DNA from: Planctomycetota bacterium
GTDB lineage: Bacteria; Planctomycetota; PLA2
NCBI GenBank assembly: GCA_021776735.1
Contig: JAJFFH010000006.1
Coordinates: 1-64,000, forward strand
DNA: 64,000 nucleotides
Reading direction: 5' to 3'
A model generated the notes under the pieces. It had not been told where the DNA came from. It made no database searches and saw only the letters and a program-made list of their open reading frames with translations. Each line of letters starts with the position of its first letter. The stretch's first letter is position 1. The translations under genes and the position numbers were made by a program. Below, in pieces: positions 19,101 through 28,838 of the stretch.

Positions 19101-19809
19101 TGAGCGCAGCCACGTCATTGCGAGGAAACGGGGCTTCGTGCGTGGCGAGTTCGTGCAGCATCACGCCGAGCGAGTAGAGGTCGACCGAGGTGCCGACTTC
19201 GTCGGACAAGAAGTGCTCGGGCGCCGCGTACAGTAGCGATCCCGCGAAGCAGCCCACCGTGGTGATCGCTACGGCCGCGTCCTGCACCTTCGCGACGCCG
19301 AGGTCCATGACGCGGATGTCATGGTCATCCGTGATCAGGATGTTTTCCGGCTTGATGTCCCGGTGCACGATGCCGTCGGCGTGGATGGCTGCAAGGCCGG
19401 CCGCGGCCTGGAGCGCGATCTCGCGCAACAACGTCTCCGGAATCGTGCCCAGTTCGTCGTGGAGCTCGCGCAGGCTCTTGCCCTCGACATACTCCATGAC
19501 GAGGAAGTGGTAGTGCTGCCCCTTGTGGACGATGGCGTCGGCGTCGTACGTGCGAACCACGTTGGCGTGCCGCACGCGCTTGCCCAATTCCGCTTCCTGC
19601 ACGAACCGCTTGAAGAAGCCCGGCGATTCCAAGAGCCGTTGATGGATTACCTTGAGCGCGACCTTCTCACCAGGTTTGAGGCCACCGTCGAGGCCGAAGC
19701 CGCCGGCCGTCACCTCCGCGAGGTAGACGCTCCCCATGCCACCCGAGCCCAGCTCGCCGTGGATCTCGTAGCCGCCAAGCTTCTCGCCGACCAGCGCGTC
19801 GTCAGGCAA
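16195..19809 (-). CDS. Ser/Thr protein kinase with AAA ATPase and TPR region
   Basis: This protein of 1204 residues has a Hanks-type kinase domain at residues 12-280: GELGSGGMGSVY, Lys in VALKVIH (about 53), HRDIKPENIL (149) and DLG in place of DFG (169). GRAKELRALRAAW and VEGEPGIGKTR (about 347) then mark a STAND/AAA module of the MalT/adenylate-cyclase-associated type. From about 690 to the end there are many TPRs with repeated GNLG...ARGYF patterns. No membrane helix is evident, so it is probably cytoplasmic. It likely phosphorylates partners in response to a ligand or protein sensed by the TPRs; the signal is unknown. The start is TTG at 19809, because a TAG lies four codons upstream and no ATG or GTG fits before the kinase motifs. 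Confidence 0.9.
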   Translation of the reverse strand: MPDDALVGEKLGGYEIHGELGSGGMGSVYLAEVTAGGFGLDGGLKPGEKVALKVIHQRLLESPGFFKRFVQEAELGKRVRHANVVRTYDADAIVHKGQHYHFLVMEYVEGKSLRELHDELGTIPETLLREIALQAAAGLAAIHADGIVHRDIKPENILITDDHDIRVMDLGVAKVQDAAVAITTVGCFAGSLLYAAPEHFLSDEVGTSVDLYSLGVMLHELATHEAPFPRNDVAALIRAHAEFVPPRLADIGDTTPFFSALVACLLEKNPGDRFESADALRAVLEQGEPSRWWTEQASQEHETRAYVPQIRVRRETRLHGRAKELRALRAAWDRAQAGEGNAILVEGEPGIGKTRLVDAFLREVDGASGNVLYGSYAPSGGFGALSDAIVGKFGERDLARRLAPHLSLAPSLVTAFASLLKHEGPPTGADPLPRDALAATCVQLMRALAEQEPLIWIVEDLNHASAESRDLALALARAAESESVLLLFTARPGMRLEEFSQLHHFQRVLADRLGAREVFELLEDAFKNETLAETLGAKIARKSDGVPLFVFEMIRGLAEDKFLRREPDGRYVQTGLIEEIDVPSAVRDLIDGRLRGLPDEQRRILDVGAVIGMVFDPALIVAVLEQKRVRILQHLAEIERSRGLVHGEAGSTRFDQNQIQEVLYQDLPPDLRAEYHTLIADAYAARGDAASGSEDAVFLASHYLRGNEPRDAGDHLDPALDTLERTSRYEEAFELSTRALETPDLLQSTARADVLLRKARLHRVRGEHETVRAALDEARHLADECGESGVRARVRIALGMHARATSDLTAALKWHEEALALAHDADDVRLRGKAADNVAHVLRNLGRYDEAQTQFRASLAMARERGDKKWETEATISVGLVAWNLGRGKEAREHFENALALARETGDRFSELNATGNLGIVFQNTGRLAEARAQYEQTLALAREIGNRRAAAYATGNLGSILSDAGRLEEARGYFQKTRALTREIGDKKAESRAIGKLATDLVRLGRLEDARTQLDECLAGARNIGSRRQEGEVLARIAQLAKIDGRPDRAREAIAQSVAIQRELGAKHNLAIALVVLGQIEATGGNPDNATSHLDEALALAHELDAPNVTVFATTERARLPGGKTHAAAAAAVLEKHQGHIDHEVEMEARYRMWQRTDGDVHLREAHRLLEFLREHAPKSDRESMVRNVPLHQAIMTAWNQVH
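16325..16338 (-). repeat. interspersed motif copy 10
   Basis: Perfect 14-mer near the 3' end of the kinase gene. Confidence 0.85.
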
Positions 19810-19836
19810 TGGGCGCCGATTCTAACGAAACCCGCG

Positions 19837-21771
<1,935 letters not shown>

Positions 21772-21791
21772 GCGCGCTATCCTATGACCCC

Positions 21792-22562
21792 GTGGAATCA
21801 GTGGAGCCGACGCGCCGATTCTCCAACCGGGCCACGGACTACGTTTCGTCACGCCCGGGGTATCCCGAAGCGGCATTTGAGGTAACGCTGACGGACGGCG
21901 ATGTCTTCGTCGCGGCCGATGTGGGGGCGGGCACCGGCATCTCCGCGCGGGCGCTGGCCGACCGCGGCGTGGATGTGTTTGCCGTCGAGCCCAATGCGGC
22001 GATGCGCGCGGTGGCGGCGCCGCATCCCCGCGTGCGCTGGATCTCCGCGCGCGCCGAGGCCACCGGACTGGCCACGGGCGGCGTCCAATTGGTCTTGTGC
22101 GCGCAGGCGTTTCACTGGTTCGATCGCCCGGCCGCGTTCGCCGAATTCGCGCGCATTCTTCGGCCCGCCGGGCGGCTGGCTCTGCTCTGGAACTACGCCG
22201 ATCCGGACGATCCGGACGATCCGGTCGCAGCGGGCTACAACGCGCTCGTCGGTCCGGCGCGCGAGACTATCCCGGCGTCCAGAAAGACCTCGCTCGGCGA
22301 TCCGTTCACGGGCCAGGATCTGTTTCGCGACGTGCGTCACGAGCAGTTTCAGCATGTGCAGGTGCTCGATCGCGCCGGGCTCATCGCGCGCGCGCTGAGC
22401 TCGTCGTTCTGCCCCAAAGAGGGCGAACTCCACCAGCGAATCGTGAACGGGTTGCACGAGCTGTTTGAAACGCACGCCGGCGCGGACGGCACGGTCCGTT
22501 TCGGGTACCGTACGACGCTATGGCTTGCGCGCTCCGCTTCTCTCTGGCACTCGCCCTGTTGA
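21792..22562 (+). CDS. class I SAM-dependent methyltransferase
   Basis: 256-residue protein with the nucleotide-binding motif ADVGAGTGISARAL (residues about 42-55), AVEPNAAMRA (acidic end of strand 2), VLCAQAFHWFD (motif post-II) and ILRPAGRLALLWNY. This matches the small-molecule methyltransferase group with an N-terminal SNRATDYVSSRPGYP. The acceptor is unknown. The start is GTG at 21792, 20 bases from the divergent ABC-F start. The last 43 bases overlap the start of the selenoprotein gene in another frame. Confidence 0.85.
   Translation: MESVEPTRRFSNRATDYVSSRPGYPEAAFEVTLTDGDVFVAADVGAGTGISARALADRGVDVFAVEPNAAMRAVAAPHPRVRWISARAEATGLATGGVQLVLCAQAFHWFDRPAAFAEFARILRPAGRLALLWNYADPDDPDDPVAAGYNALVGPARETIPASRKTSLGDPFTGQDLFRDVRHEQFQHVQVLDRAGLIARALSSSFCPKEGELHQRIVNGLHELFETHAGADGTVRFGYRTTLWLARSASLWHSPC
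21891..21904 (+). repeat. interspersed motif copy 11
   Basis: Perfect 14-mer at codons 34-38 of the methyltransferase, read as TDGDV. Confidence 0.85.
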
Positions 22563-23836
22563 CGACGCCGCTGCTTGCCGGGCCCGGTGTCGGCTACGGG
22601 CGCGGACAGATTCATCCCGACTTTCATCTGCCCAAGCTCGACAAGACGATGGGGCACCTGTCTGAGTTTCGCGGCAAGAAGGTCTTCCTGTTCAACTTCG
22701 CGTCGTGGTGAGCGGGGTGCCGACGCCAACTGCCCGTGTGGCAGAAACATCTACAGCCCTACATCGACCGCGGTTTCGTCGTCGCGATCGGCGTGGTGCA
22801 GGAACAGCACCCGGACCGCGCGAAGCTCTACAAGCAGTGGCGCCAGCTCGGCTGGACGATCTTTGTCGATTCGCTGAACGTGCTCGACCACAAGGTGGTT
22901 CCCATTCCGATGGGTCTTTCCATCAACGGCCACGTGCAGTTCCCGCGCCTGACGCGTGGCAACCTGAAGGCGTTCCTGGACAAGGACGAGCGGCTGGTCG
23001 ATACCCCGCGCCCGCGAGCGCCGCACGCCATGAAGGGCGACGAGTACTTCTACGCGAACAAGCCCGGGAGTCTCGACCGCGCAATCGCCTCGTACGGGAA
23101 GCAGAAAGACAACCGCCGCGCACGGTTTCGCCTCGGCGTCGCGCTACGCCGCCGGGCCGACTCCGCTGCCCGCAAGCCCGGCGACGCGCAGGCGGCCGCG
23201 ACTGCGTGGACTCAAGCGCTGGCCGCCGATCCGAACCAATACATCTGGCGCCGCCGGCTCCAGCAGTACGGTCCGCTGCTCGCCAAGCCGTACAACTTCT
23301 ACGGCTGGGTGAAACAGGCGCGGGCCGACATCAAGGCGCGCGGCGAGACGCCGATAGCGCTGAATCCGGAGCCGCGTGGCTCCGAGCTCATGCAGCGCGG
23401 TGGCAAGGTCGATGCGCCGCCGGCCAACAAGGATCCGCAGGGTCGCATTGCGCGGGACCCGGGGTTCGTGGCCGTCGATACCGTCGTGACCCCGGCCCGA
23501 GTGCGGCCCGGCCATGTCGCGCGCGTGCGCATGGTCATTACGATCGACAAGGCGTTTTGGAACAACGAAGCCGATCCGCTCACGCTGTTTGTCGATCGCG
23601 CGGGCGTGGAGGGCGTGTTCGTGCATCAGAACCCGAAGCCGGCCTCAACCCGCGAGACGCGCGTGCTGGAATTCGACGTCCCGATTCCCGCGGACGAAAA
23701 GCGAAAAAGCATCGCCGTCCTTGGCTATGTCCTGTTCAACCTGTGCGAAAAGGAAGGCGGCGTGTGCCGCCTGTTGCGGCTCGACGTCGGTGTGATGATC
23801 AAGGTAGACAAGAACGCGCCCGCGATCATGCGCTAA
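22520..23836 (+). CDS. exported thioredoxin-fold selenoprotein, UGA at 22709-22711 read as Sec
   Basis: The frame from ATG 22520 is interrupted only by TGA at codon 64 and then stays open to 23836 (438 residues if read through). Around the TGA the translation is FLFNFASW-U-AGCRRQLPVWQ. This is a redoxin active site in which the first Cys of CxxC is replaced by the UGA codon, and the rest of the thioredoxin fold follows on both sides. A signal peptide (MACALRFSLALALLTTPLLA) leads it. A hairpin with a GT-containing loop begins 19 bases after the UGA (separate entry). The C-terminal half has a TPR-like stretch (about residues 180-260) and a beta-rich end. A disabled pseudogene is the alternative, but frame and conservation are intact downstream for 375 codons. 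A separate start at 22736 would lack the active site. Confidence 0.85.
22730..22744 (+). promoter_or_regulatory. candidate bacterial SECIS hairpin
   Basis: CTGCC pairs perfectly with GGCAG around the loop CGTGT. The stem starts 19 bases after the TGA at 22709-22711, inside the reading frame. Bacterial SECIS elements sit just 3' of the Sec codon and carry a G-U in the apical loop, as seen here. A stem of only five pairs is minimal. Confidence 0.65.
23709..23722 (-). repeat. interspersed motif copy 12
   Basis: Exact core near the 3' end of the selenoprotein gene, read as SIAVL. Confidence 0.8.
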
Positions 23837-24795
23837 CGTTTCTTCGCGGTCACTTTGGCTTTGGTGGCCGTGGCGACGCGGCCTTCGTCGAGCCATTTCT
23901 TCGCGCGGGGGTCGCCTTTGACGTAGGCGTCGAACAGGGCGAGGCCCGCGTAGCGCACGACGTTTACGAAGTCCTCGTTTTTTTCGCGCTTCTTGCCGAA
24001 ACGGCGGGAGCCGGCGATGCCGCCGAAGTCGTGAGTCGCGCCGTCGATGAACGCGAGGTATTTGTTGCCGGGCGTGCTGCGCTCGTAGGCGGCGAGGCGC
24101 CACTGCGGTGTCTTTTTCTTGTCGCCGAACGGGTCGCCGTCCTTGGAGCCTGTGATGAGCAGCGCGGGGCGCTTCATGTCCGACCACGAATCTTCGCGGA
24201 GGAGTCCGCCGACGCCCTGCGGCGACACGAGCAGCAGGCACTTCGGACGCTTGTCGGTGTAGGTCTTCGCCTTGCGGAAGAGCCGGTACGTCTTGGTGCC
24301 GCCGACCAGCATCGTCGTGTGCGCGCCGAACGAGTGGCCGCCCATGCCGATGCGCTCCTTGTCGGGCTTCACGGGGAGTTTTTTGCCGATCGTGCCAAGT
24401 GACTCGATGAGAAACGAGACGTCGCCGGGACGGCTGGTCCACGCGCGAAAAGCCTTGATGCGCGACTGCATGCCGTTCTTGAGCGAGTCCGCGTGTGTCG
24501 GCTGGATCACGACGTAGCCGTGCGCGGCCCAGAACGCGGCGAGCGGCTGGTAGTTGTCCTTGCTGCCGTACATCCCGTGCGACCAGAGGATGACCGGCGC
24601 GCTGCCCTTGGCACGGGGACTGCCCGTCGGCATCGGGAAGGTGATCTTGAAAACGACGTCTCTTTGTCGCAGTTCGTCCCTGAGCGACATCTTGGCGATG
24701 ACACCGATCCTGTGCGATCCGGGGGCGGGGCGATAGGACGCCGGCTCGGCACGGATCGCCGTCGCGAGTGAGACGAGAGCCAAAAGGAGTTTCAT
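23833..24795 (-). CDS. exported alpha/beta hydrolase, dienelactone/PAF-acetylhydrolase-like
   Basis: 320-residue protein with a signal peptide (MKLLLALVSLATAIRA). It shows the oxyanion-side strand VILWSHGMYGSKDNYQPLAAFWAAHGYVV, the nucleophile elbow GHSFGAH (Ser at about residue 154), a late Asp in GSKDGDPFG and a His in GATHDFGG. This fits the platelet-activating-factor acetylhydrolase/chlorophyllase-like branch of alpha/beta hydrolases, and the ester substrate is unknown. It overlaps the end of the selenoprotein gene by four bases on the opposite strand (convergent). Confidence 0.8.
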   Translation of the reverse strand: MKLLLALVSLATAIRAEPASYRPAPGSHRIGVIAKMSLRDELRQRDVVFKITFPMPTGSPRAKGSAPVILWSHGMYGSKDNYQPLAAFWAAHGYVVIQPTHADSLKNGMQSRIKAFRAWTSRPGDVSFLIESLGTIGKKLPVKPDKERIGMGGHSFGAHTTMLVGGTKTYRLFRKAKTYTDKRPKCLLLVSPQGVGGLLREDSWSDMKRPALLITGSKDGDPFGDKKKTPQWRLAAYERSTPGNKYLAFIDGATHDFGGIAGSRRFGKKREKNEDFVNVVRYAGLALFDAYVKGDPRAKKWLDEGRVATATKAKVTAKKR

Positions 24796-24841
24796 GAGAT
24801 TGCAACCCGGCGATTCGCTGCAGGTTCCTTACCATACGGCC

Positions 24842-26554
24842 GTGATCACGCGCACGCCCGACATCCCGCTGCCCCGGTTCGATTTCGTGCCGGCCGGTTT
24901 CGATCCGGCCGACAAGCAGGCGCTGTCGGCGATCATCGATCTGCTGTTGGCCCTGCCCCTCGATTCGGCGGACGATCTCCGCTTCTTCGTGCACTCCTGG
25001 AGCGAGGTTGGCGCGCGCGTGGCCGGAGAGTGGGCACGGCGGCGCATCGCGATCTCGTGCGACACCGGCGACGAGGACATCCGCGAGGCGGACCGGTTTT
25101 TTCAGTCCGAGATCGCGCCCCACTGGGAGGCACTCGATCAGCGGCTGCGCGAGCAGTTCCTGGCATGTCCGCACGAGGTCGAGGAGTTCTCCGTGCTCGT
25201 GCGCAACGAGCGCGGCGCGGCGGCGCTCTACCGCGAAGAGAACACGAAGCTCAAGGCCGAAGAAGCGGAGAAGAAGAGCGCGTACACGCGGCGTTGTGGA
25301 TCGATCATGGTCGAGCTCGACGGCGAGACGATCACGCGTGCGCAGGCTGCCGTCCGCTTTCAGGATCCGGACCGCTCCGTGCGCGAGACGGCGTGGCGTG
25401 CGTACGCGGCTGCGATGAACAGTGCCGCGGACGACTTCGACGATATCTTCGACGCGCTCCTCGGTCTGCGCCACAAGATCGCGCGCAACGCGGGCCACGA
25501 CGACTTTGTCAGCTATCGTTTCGCCGAGCTGAAGCGCTTCGACTACGGGCCCGCGGAGTGCGAGGGCTTTCACGCCGCCGTCGAACGGGTCGTGGTGCCC
25601 GTCGTCCGTGAACTCAACGAGCGGCGGCGCGAGCGCCTCGGCGTCGAAACGCTGCGCCCCTGGGACGCGCAGGCACCGTTGTCGGACCACGCGCCGGCCC
25701 GGCTCTTTACGAATCAGGACGAGTACGTCGCGCTGGTCCAGCGGGTGCTGGAACGCATCGACCCGTCGTTTCAGGCCGACTTCGACATCCTCGTGCGCAA
25801 CGGCACGCTGGACCTGATGACGCGCCCCGACAAGGGACCGGGCGGTTTCAACTGCGCGGTCGAGGACATCGGCATCCCGTTCATCTTCTTCAGCGCCGCC
25901 GGCACGTGTGCTGACCTGCGCGTGCTGTTTCACGAGGCGGGCCACGCGTTTCATTCGCTGGCCGTTCGCGACCGGCCGGTGCTTGCCTACCGGCACGCGC
26001 CGATCGAATTCGCCGAGATCGCGAGCATGGCCATGGAGGAGTTCTCGTTCGAGAACCTCGAAGGGGTGCTGGAGCCCGAAGAACTTCGCGAAGCGCTGCT
26101 GCAACAAGACTCGTCCACGCTCAGCATGTTCACGACGATCGCCCGCGGCGACGCCCTCCAGACCTGGTTCTATAAAAACCCCGGCCACACCCGCGAAGAC
26201 CGCGCGGCCAAAAAACGCGAAGTCGACGAGCGATTCAACACCGGCGTCGACTGGAGTGGCTTGGAAGACATCGCCGTCCGTGGCTGGCAATGGCCTCCTC
26301 ATCCGTTCGTCCATCCGCTGTACTTCATCGAGTACGGCATCGCGCGCCTCGGCGCACTGAAGCTGGGCCGCCTCTACAACGACGATCCCGCCGCCGCGAT
26401 CGCCGGCTACCGGCGCGCCTTGGCGCTAGGCGGCTCCAAGTCGTTACCCGAACTCTTCACCGCCGCGGGCATAGACTTCGCCATGGACGAAGCCGCATTC
26501 AAGACCGTCGTCCCGCCGCTACGAGAGCGCATTAACGCCCTCATGGAAGGCTGA
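24842..26554 (+). CDS. M3 family oligoendopeptidase, paralogue A
   Basis: About 570 residues. The zinc site LFHEAGHAFHSL (HExxH) is near residue 363, followed by a downstream Glu in EIASMAMEEFSF, as in oligoendopeptidase F/thimet-type M3 enzymes that cut short peptides in the cytoplasm. The N-terminal two thirds are helical with NAGHDDFVSYRFAELKRFDYGP. The frame opens at ATG 24794, but that codon overlaps the start of the divergent hydrolase gene; GTG 24842 (VITRTPDIPLPRFDF) better matches paralogue B at 31883. The end of the gene carries an interspersed motif copy. Confidence 0.88.
   Translation: MITRTPDIPLPRFDFVPAGFDPADKQALSAIIDLLLALPLDSADDLRFFVHSWSEVGARVAGEWARRRIAISCDTGDEDIREADRFFQSEIAPHWEALDQRLREQFLACPHEVEEFSVLVRNERGAAALYREENTKLKAEEAEKKSAYTRRCGSIMVELDGETITRAQAAVRFQDPDRSVRETAWRAYAAAMNSAADDFDDIFDALLGLRHKIARNAGHDDFVSYRFAELKRFDYGPAECEGFHAAVERVVVPVVRELNERRRERLGVETLRPWDAQAPLSDHAPARLFTNQDEYVALVQRVLERIDPSFQADFDILVRNGTLDLMTRPDKGPGGFNCAVEDIGIPFIFFSAAGTCADLRVLFHEAGHAFHSLAVRDRPVLAYRHAPIEFAEIASMAMEEFSFENLEGVLEPEELREALLQQDSSTLSMFTTIARGDALQTWFYKNPGHTREDRAAKKREVDERFNTGVDWSGLEDIAVRGWQWPPHPFVHPLYFIEYGIARLGALKLGRLYNDDPAAAIAGYRRALALGGSKSLPELFTAAGIDFAMDEAAFKTVVPPLRERINALMEG
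26268..26281 (-). repeat. interspersed motif copy 13
   Basis: Perfect 14-mer near the 3' end of peptidase A, read as DIAVRG. It is inverted relative to degenerate copy 14 beyond the stop. Confidence 0.85.
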
Positions 26555-26572
26555 TGATCTCGGAGGAAGCGT

Positions 26573-26586
26573 ACGGACGGCCGTGT
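26573..26586 (+). repeat. interspersed motif copy 14, degenerate
   Basis: Intergenic, 19 bases after the peptidase A stop. The flank GAAGCGTACGGACGGC is intact, but the following GATG reads CGTG. Confidence 0.6.
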
Positions 26587-26634
26587 TTTCGAGTTCGGCG
26601 CCGCACCCATTAGCCTGGTCTGGTCACGGCGTGG

Positions 26635-27180
26635 TTACAGCCGTGACCCCCGTGCTTTGTCCAGCGCCTCGATGGCCTCGTAGATGAACTTCGTGTTCGT
26701 GGCGTTGAACCCCACGCGGTTTCCGATCGTCTTGTCGGCCCAGGCGCGGGCGCTTCCGCCGTCTTGATCGAACTCCTGTGACATCGCGGCCCAATCACAC
26801 ACCATCTCGATCAGATCGACTTCGGTCATGTCGTTGGGATCGTCGTGGAACTGATAGTGGTGTCGGTTTGTCGTTACGTGGTGCTCGATCGCAAGGCGGA
26901 CCTGTTCTTCGACTCCGGAGGGATACGCGAACGATTCGCCGTTTCGCCGGCAGCGGTGGAACTCCGTGAGCCAGACGTACGGTACGCGCTCGTTGGGTCC
27001 GAACTTCGAGGCATCATGGACCCTCGCACGTGCGAGGAGCTCGTCACCGTGGTCCGTTGTTTCCGCGAGCAGGGTCAAGTTCGCCGCAACCCGCGCGATG
27101 TGCTCGCGGGTTCGAACCTCGTAGGCGCGAATCATCTCCGCGGTCGGCTCGAGCGGATATTCAGCGTCGTGGTTCGTCAT
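26635..27180 (-). CDS. DUF5662-like protein, HD-type metal site
   Basis: 181-residue protein. ARVHDASKFGPNE (about residues 51-63) and AIEHHVTTNRHHYQF (about 96-110) place His and Asp residues as in small HD-like phosphohydrolases, and the overall pattern, including DLIEMVCDWAAMSQEF, matches DUF5662. The substrate is unknown. It is isolated between a peptidase gene and a small hypothetical gene, both within 100 bases. Confidence 0.7.
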   Translation of the reverse strand: MTNHDAEYPLEPTAEMIRAYEVRTREHIARVAANLTLLAETTDHGDELLARARVHDASKFGPNERVPYVWLTEFHRCRRNGESFAYPSGVEEQVRLAIEHHVTTNRHHYQFHDDPNDMTEVDLIEMVCDWAAMSQEFDQDGGSARAWADKTIGNRVGFNATNTKFIYEAIEALDKARGSRL

Positions 27181-27272
27181 GGAGGTTGGGCCGCTCCTGC
27201 GGCTCGTCCTTCCCGAGTCTATCGCATCCTCGATTTCGCCGAGGCCGTTCGTCGGTAGTAGCGCGCGGCTTG

Positions 27273-27737
27273 CTAGCCAGGCTCTTCGCCACGTCGGGCC
27301 CGTAGCTCGTTGAAGTGCCCGGGAAAGGTCACCAGCACGCCTGACACGCCGTCCTGCACCCGGCGGTTCGTCGATACGGTGTAGCGGGCGAGTAGTCGCT
27401 GGCCATCGTCGATGAGGATGCCCTCACACGGCGTGCCACGGGTCAACAGCGCATACGCCGCGAGTGCCGTGGCCTCGAGTTGGTAGGCACGCAGCCCAGC
27501 ATCGCCCCATGCCGTGCGAGTGGACAGGAGGAATCGATAGCGCGAGAAGTCGATGCCAAGGTCGTCCTCGTACTCGCACGTGTGAAGGGAGAGCTCAAGC
27601 TGGAGATAGCGAGAGTACAGATCCTCCGCGTTGCCCTCGTAGGGTTGTAGATCGACACCGAGGGTCGAACTCACCACGCGCCCGACTTCAACGAGGCTCC
27701 CGGGGGCATTGAACGCGAACTCGACGGTGTGACTCAT
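27273..27737 (-). CDS. hypothetical protein, 154 residues
   Basis: Not recognised. The protein is soluble and mixed alpha/beta, with many acidic residues and no motif. It lies in the same direction as DUF5662 downstream and DUF389 upstream, spaced 92 and 39 bases. Codon use looks normal for the window. The region between 27181 and 27272 shows nothing distinctive. Confidence 0.6.
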   Translation of the reverse strand: MSHTVEFAFNAPGSLVEVGRVVSSTLGVDLQPYEGNAEDLYSRYLQLELSLHTCEYEDDLGIDFSRYRFLLSTRTAWGDAGLRAYQLEATALAAYALLTRGTPCEGILIDDGQRLLARYTVSTNRRVQDGVSGVLVTFPGHFNELRARRGEEPG

Positions 27738-27776
27738 GCGTGCACTGTGCTCTCTCTTCGGTCCCGACCGGGCTCG

Positions 27777-28817
27777 TCAACCGCGTCCCAGCGCCACTAT
27801 CAGGACCAGCAGGACGAGTAGGACGCTCCAGGCGATGACGGCGCGGCGGCTGGCGCGTCTGGCCTTGTCTTTTTCCCACCAGGTTCTTGGGCTTACGCCG
27901 GTGCAGAGGAACGTGGCGACGGCGGCGAGGTTGACGCAGATGATGTTCATCGCGAGCAGCAGCAGGGCGCCGCCCGCCGGTCCGAACCGTCCCGCGCCGA
28001 CCATGAGGCCGGCGACGACGAGCGGCGGCATCAGCGACACCGCGACCATCACGCCCACGAGTCCGGCGGGGGCGCCGGCGGTGAACGCGAGTGCGCCTGC
28101 GCACCCCGCGGCGAGCGCGAGCACGACATCGGCGATCGAGGCGGCGGTACGCGACACGATCTCCGGGTTGTCTACGACCGGGAGCGCGAGTCCCAGGATC
28201 GTGGCGAAGGCAAAGGCGAGCAACAGTCCGGTCGCGTTGGTGCGCACCGACCGTTTGGCGAGTTCGCGATCGCCCAGGGTGGTTGCCAGCGCCAGCGCCA
28301 TGTTCGGGGCGAGCAGCGGGGCGATGACCATCGCGCCGATGATGACCGCTACGCTGCCGCGAAACAGGCCGATTGCGGCGACGATGGCCGCGAGGATCGT
28401 CATCGCGAGATAGTCCGTATCGACGCGCGTGCCGCTCTCAAGTGCGGCGAGGAGCTCCTCCCGACCGACGCGTACGGACGGCGATGCTTTCTTGGCGGAT
28501 TCGCCGTTGCCGTTCTCGATCGCTCCCGTGCTGTTCTTGTGCTCGTCCTCCGGCCCGGGTTCGGGTTCCTTCGGGCGCGGCAGGGTTGCGTGCACGTTGA
28601 GCAGCACGACGCGGAAGTCCTCGCGGCCGTGAAACTGACGCTCGAGCGCATCCATGACCGATTGTGCGTTGCCGGCATCGACAAGAACGCGCAGGACCAC
28701 GCGCTGGTCGTGCCCGGGCTCGGTCCAGACGTCGTGGACCTCGAGCCCGTCGAGCATCTTTCGCACGGCATCCTTGCGATCCGCGGGAACAAGAATGTGG
28801 ACAAGTCGGAGCGCCAT
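27777..28817 (-). CDS. DUF389 (TIGR00341-type) membrane protein
   Basis: 346-residue protein. Residues 1-85 are an ACT-like small domain (LVHILVPADRKDAVRKML, VVLRVLVDAGNAQSVMDAL), followed by an acidic linker. About six membrane helices from residue 135 include the family-typical AMVIAPLLAPNMALALA and MPPLVVAGLMVG. The family is widespread in bacteria but has no established biochemical function. Stop and start fit tightly between neighbours. Confidence 0.85.
   Translation of the reverse strand: MALRLVHILVPADRKDAVRKMLDGLEVHDVWTEPGHDQRVVLRVLVDAGNAQSVMDALERQFHGREDFRVVLLNVHATLPRPKEPEPGPEDEHKNSTGAIENGNGESAKKASPSVRVGREELLAALESGTRVDTDYLAMTILAAIVAAIGLFRGSVAVIIGAMVIAPLLAPNMALALATTLGDRELAKRSVRTNATGLLLAFAFATILGLALPVVDNPEIVSRTAASIADVVLALAAGCAGALAFTAGAPAGLVGVMVAVSLMPPLVVAGLMVGAGRFGPAGGALLLLAMNIICVNLAAVATFLCTGVSPRTWWEKDKARRASRRAVIAWSVLLVLLVLIVALGRG
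28474..28487 (+). repeat. interspersed motif copy 15
   Basis: Exact core with GCGT flank, antisense to the linker region of the DUF389 gene. Confidence 0.8.
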
Positions 28818-28838
28818 TTTGGTGGGAACGTCGCCGGA

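Noticed and set aside
22199-22225. GATCCG direct repeats in the methyltransferase gene
   Set aside because: They encode a short Asp-Pro-Asp run and look like local codon repetition rather than an element.
22736-23836. A separate 366-residue gene starting with ATG 22736
   Set aside because: That start lies in the loop of the candidate SECIS hairpin and removes the redox site; the frame is continuous with the upstream signal peptide through the UGA.
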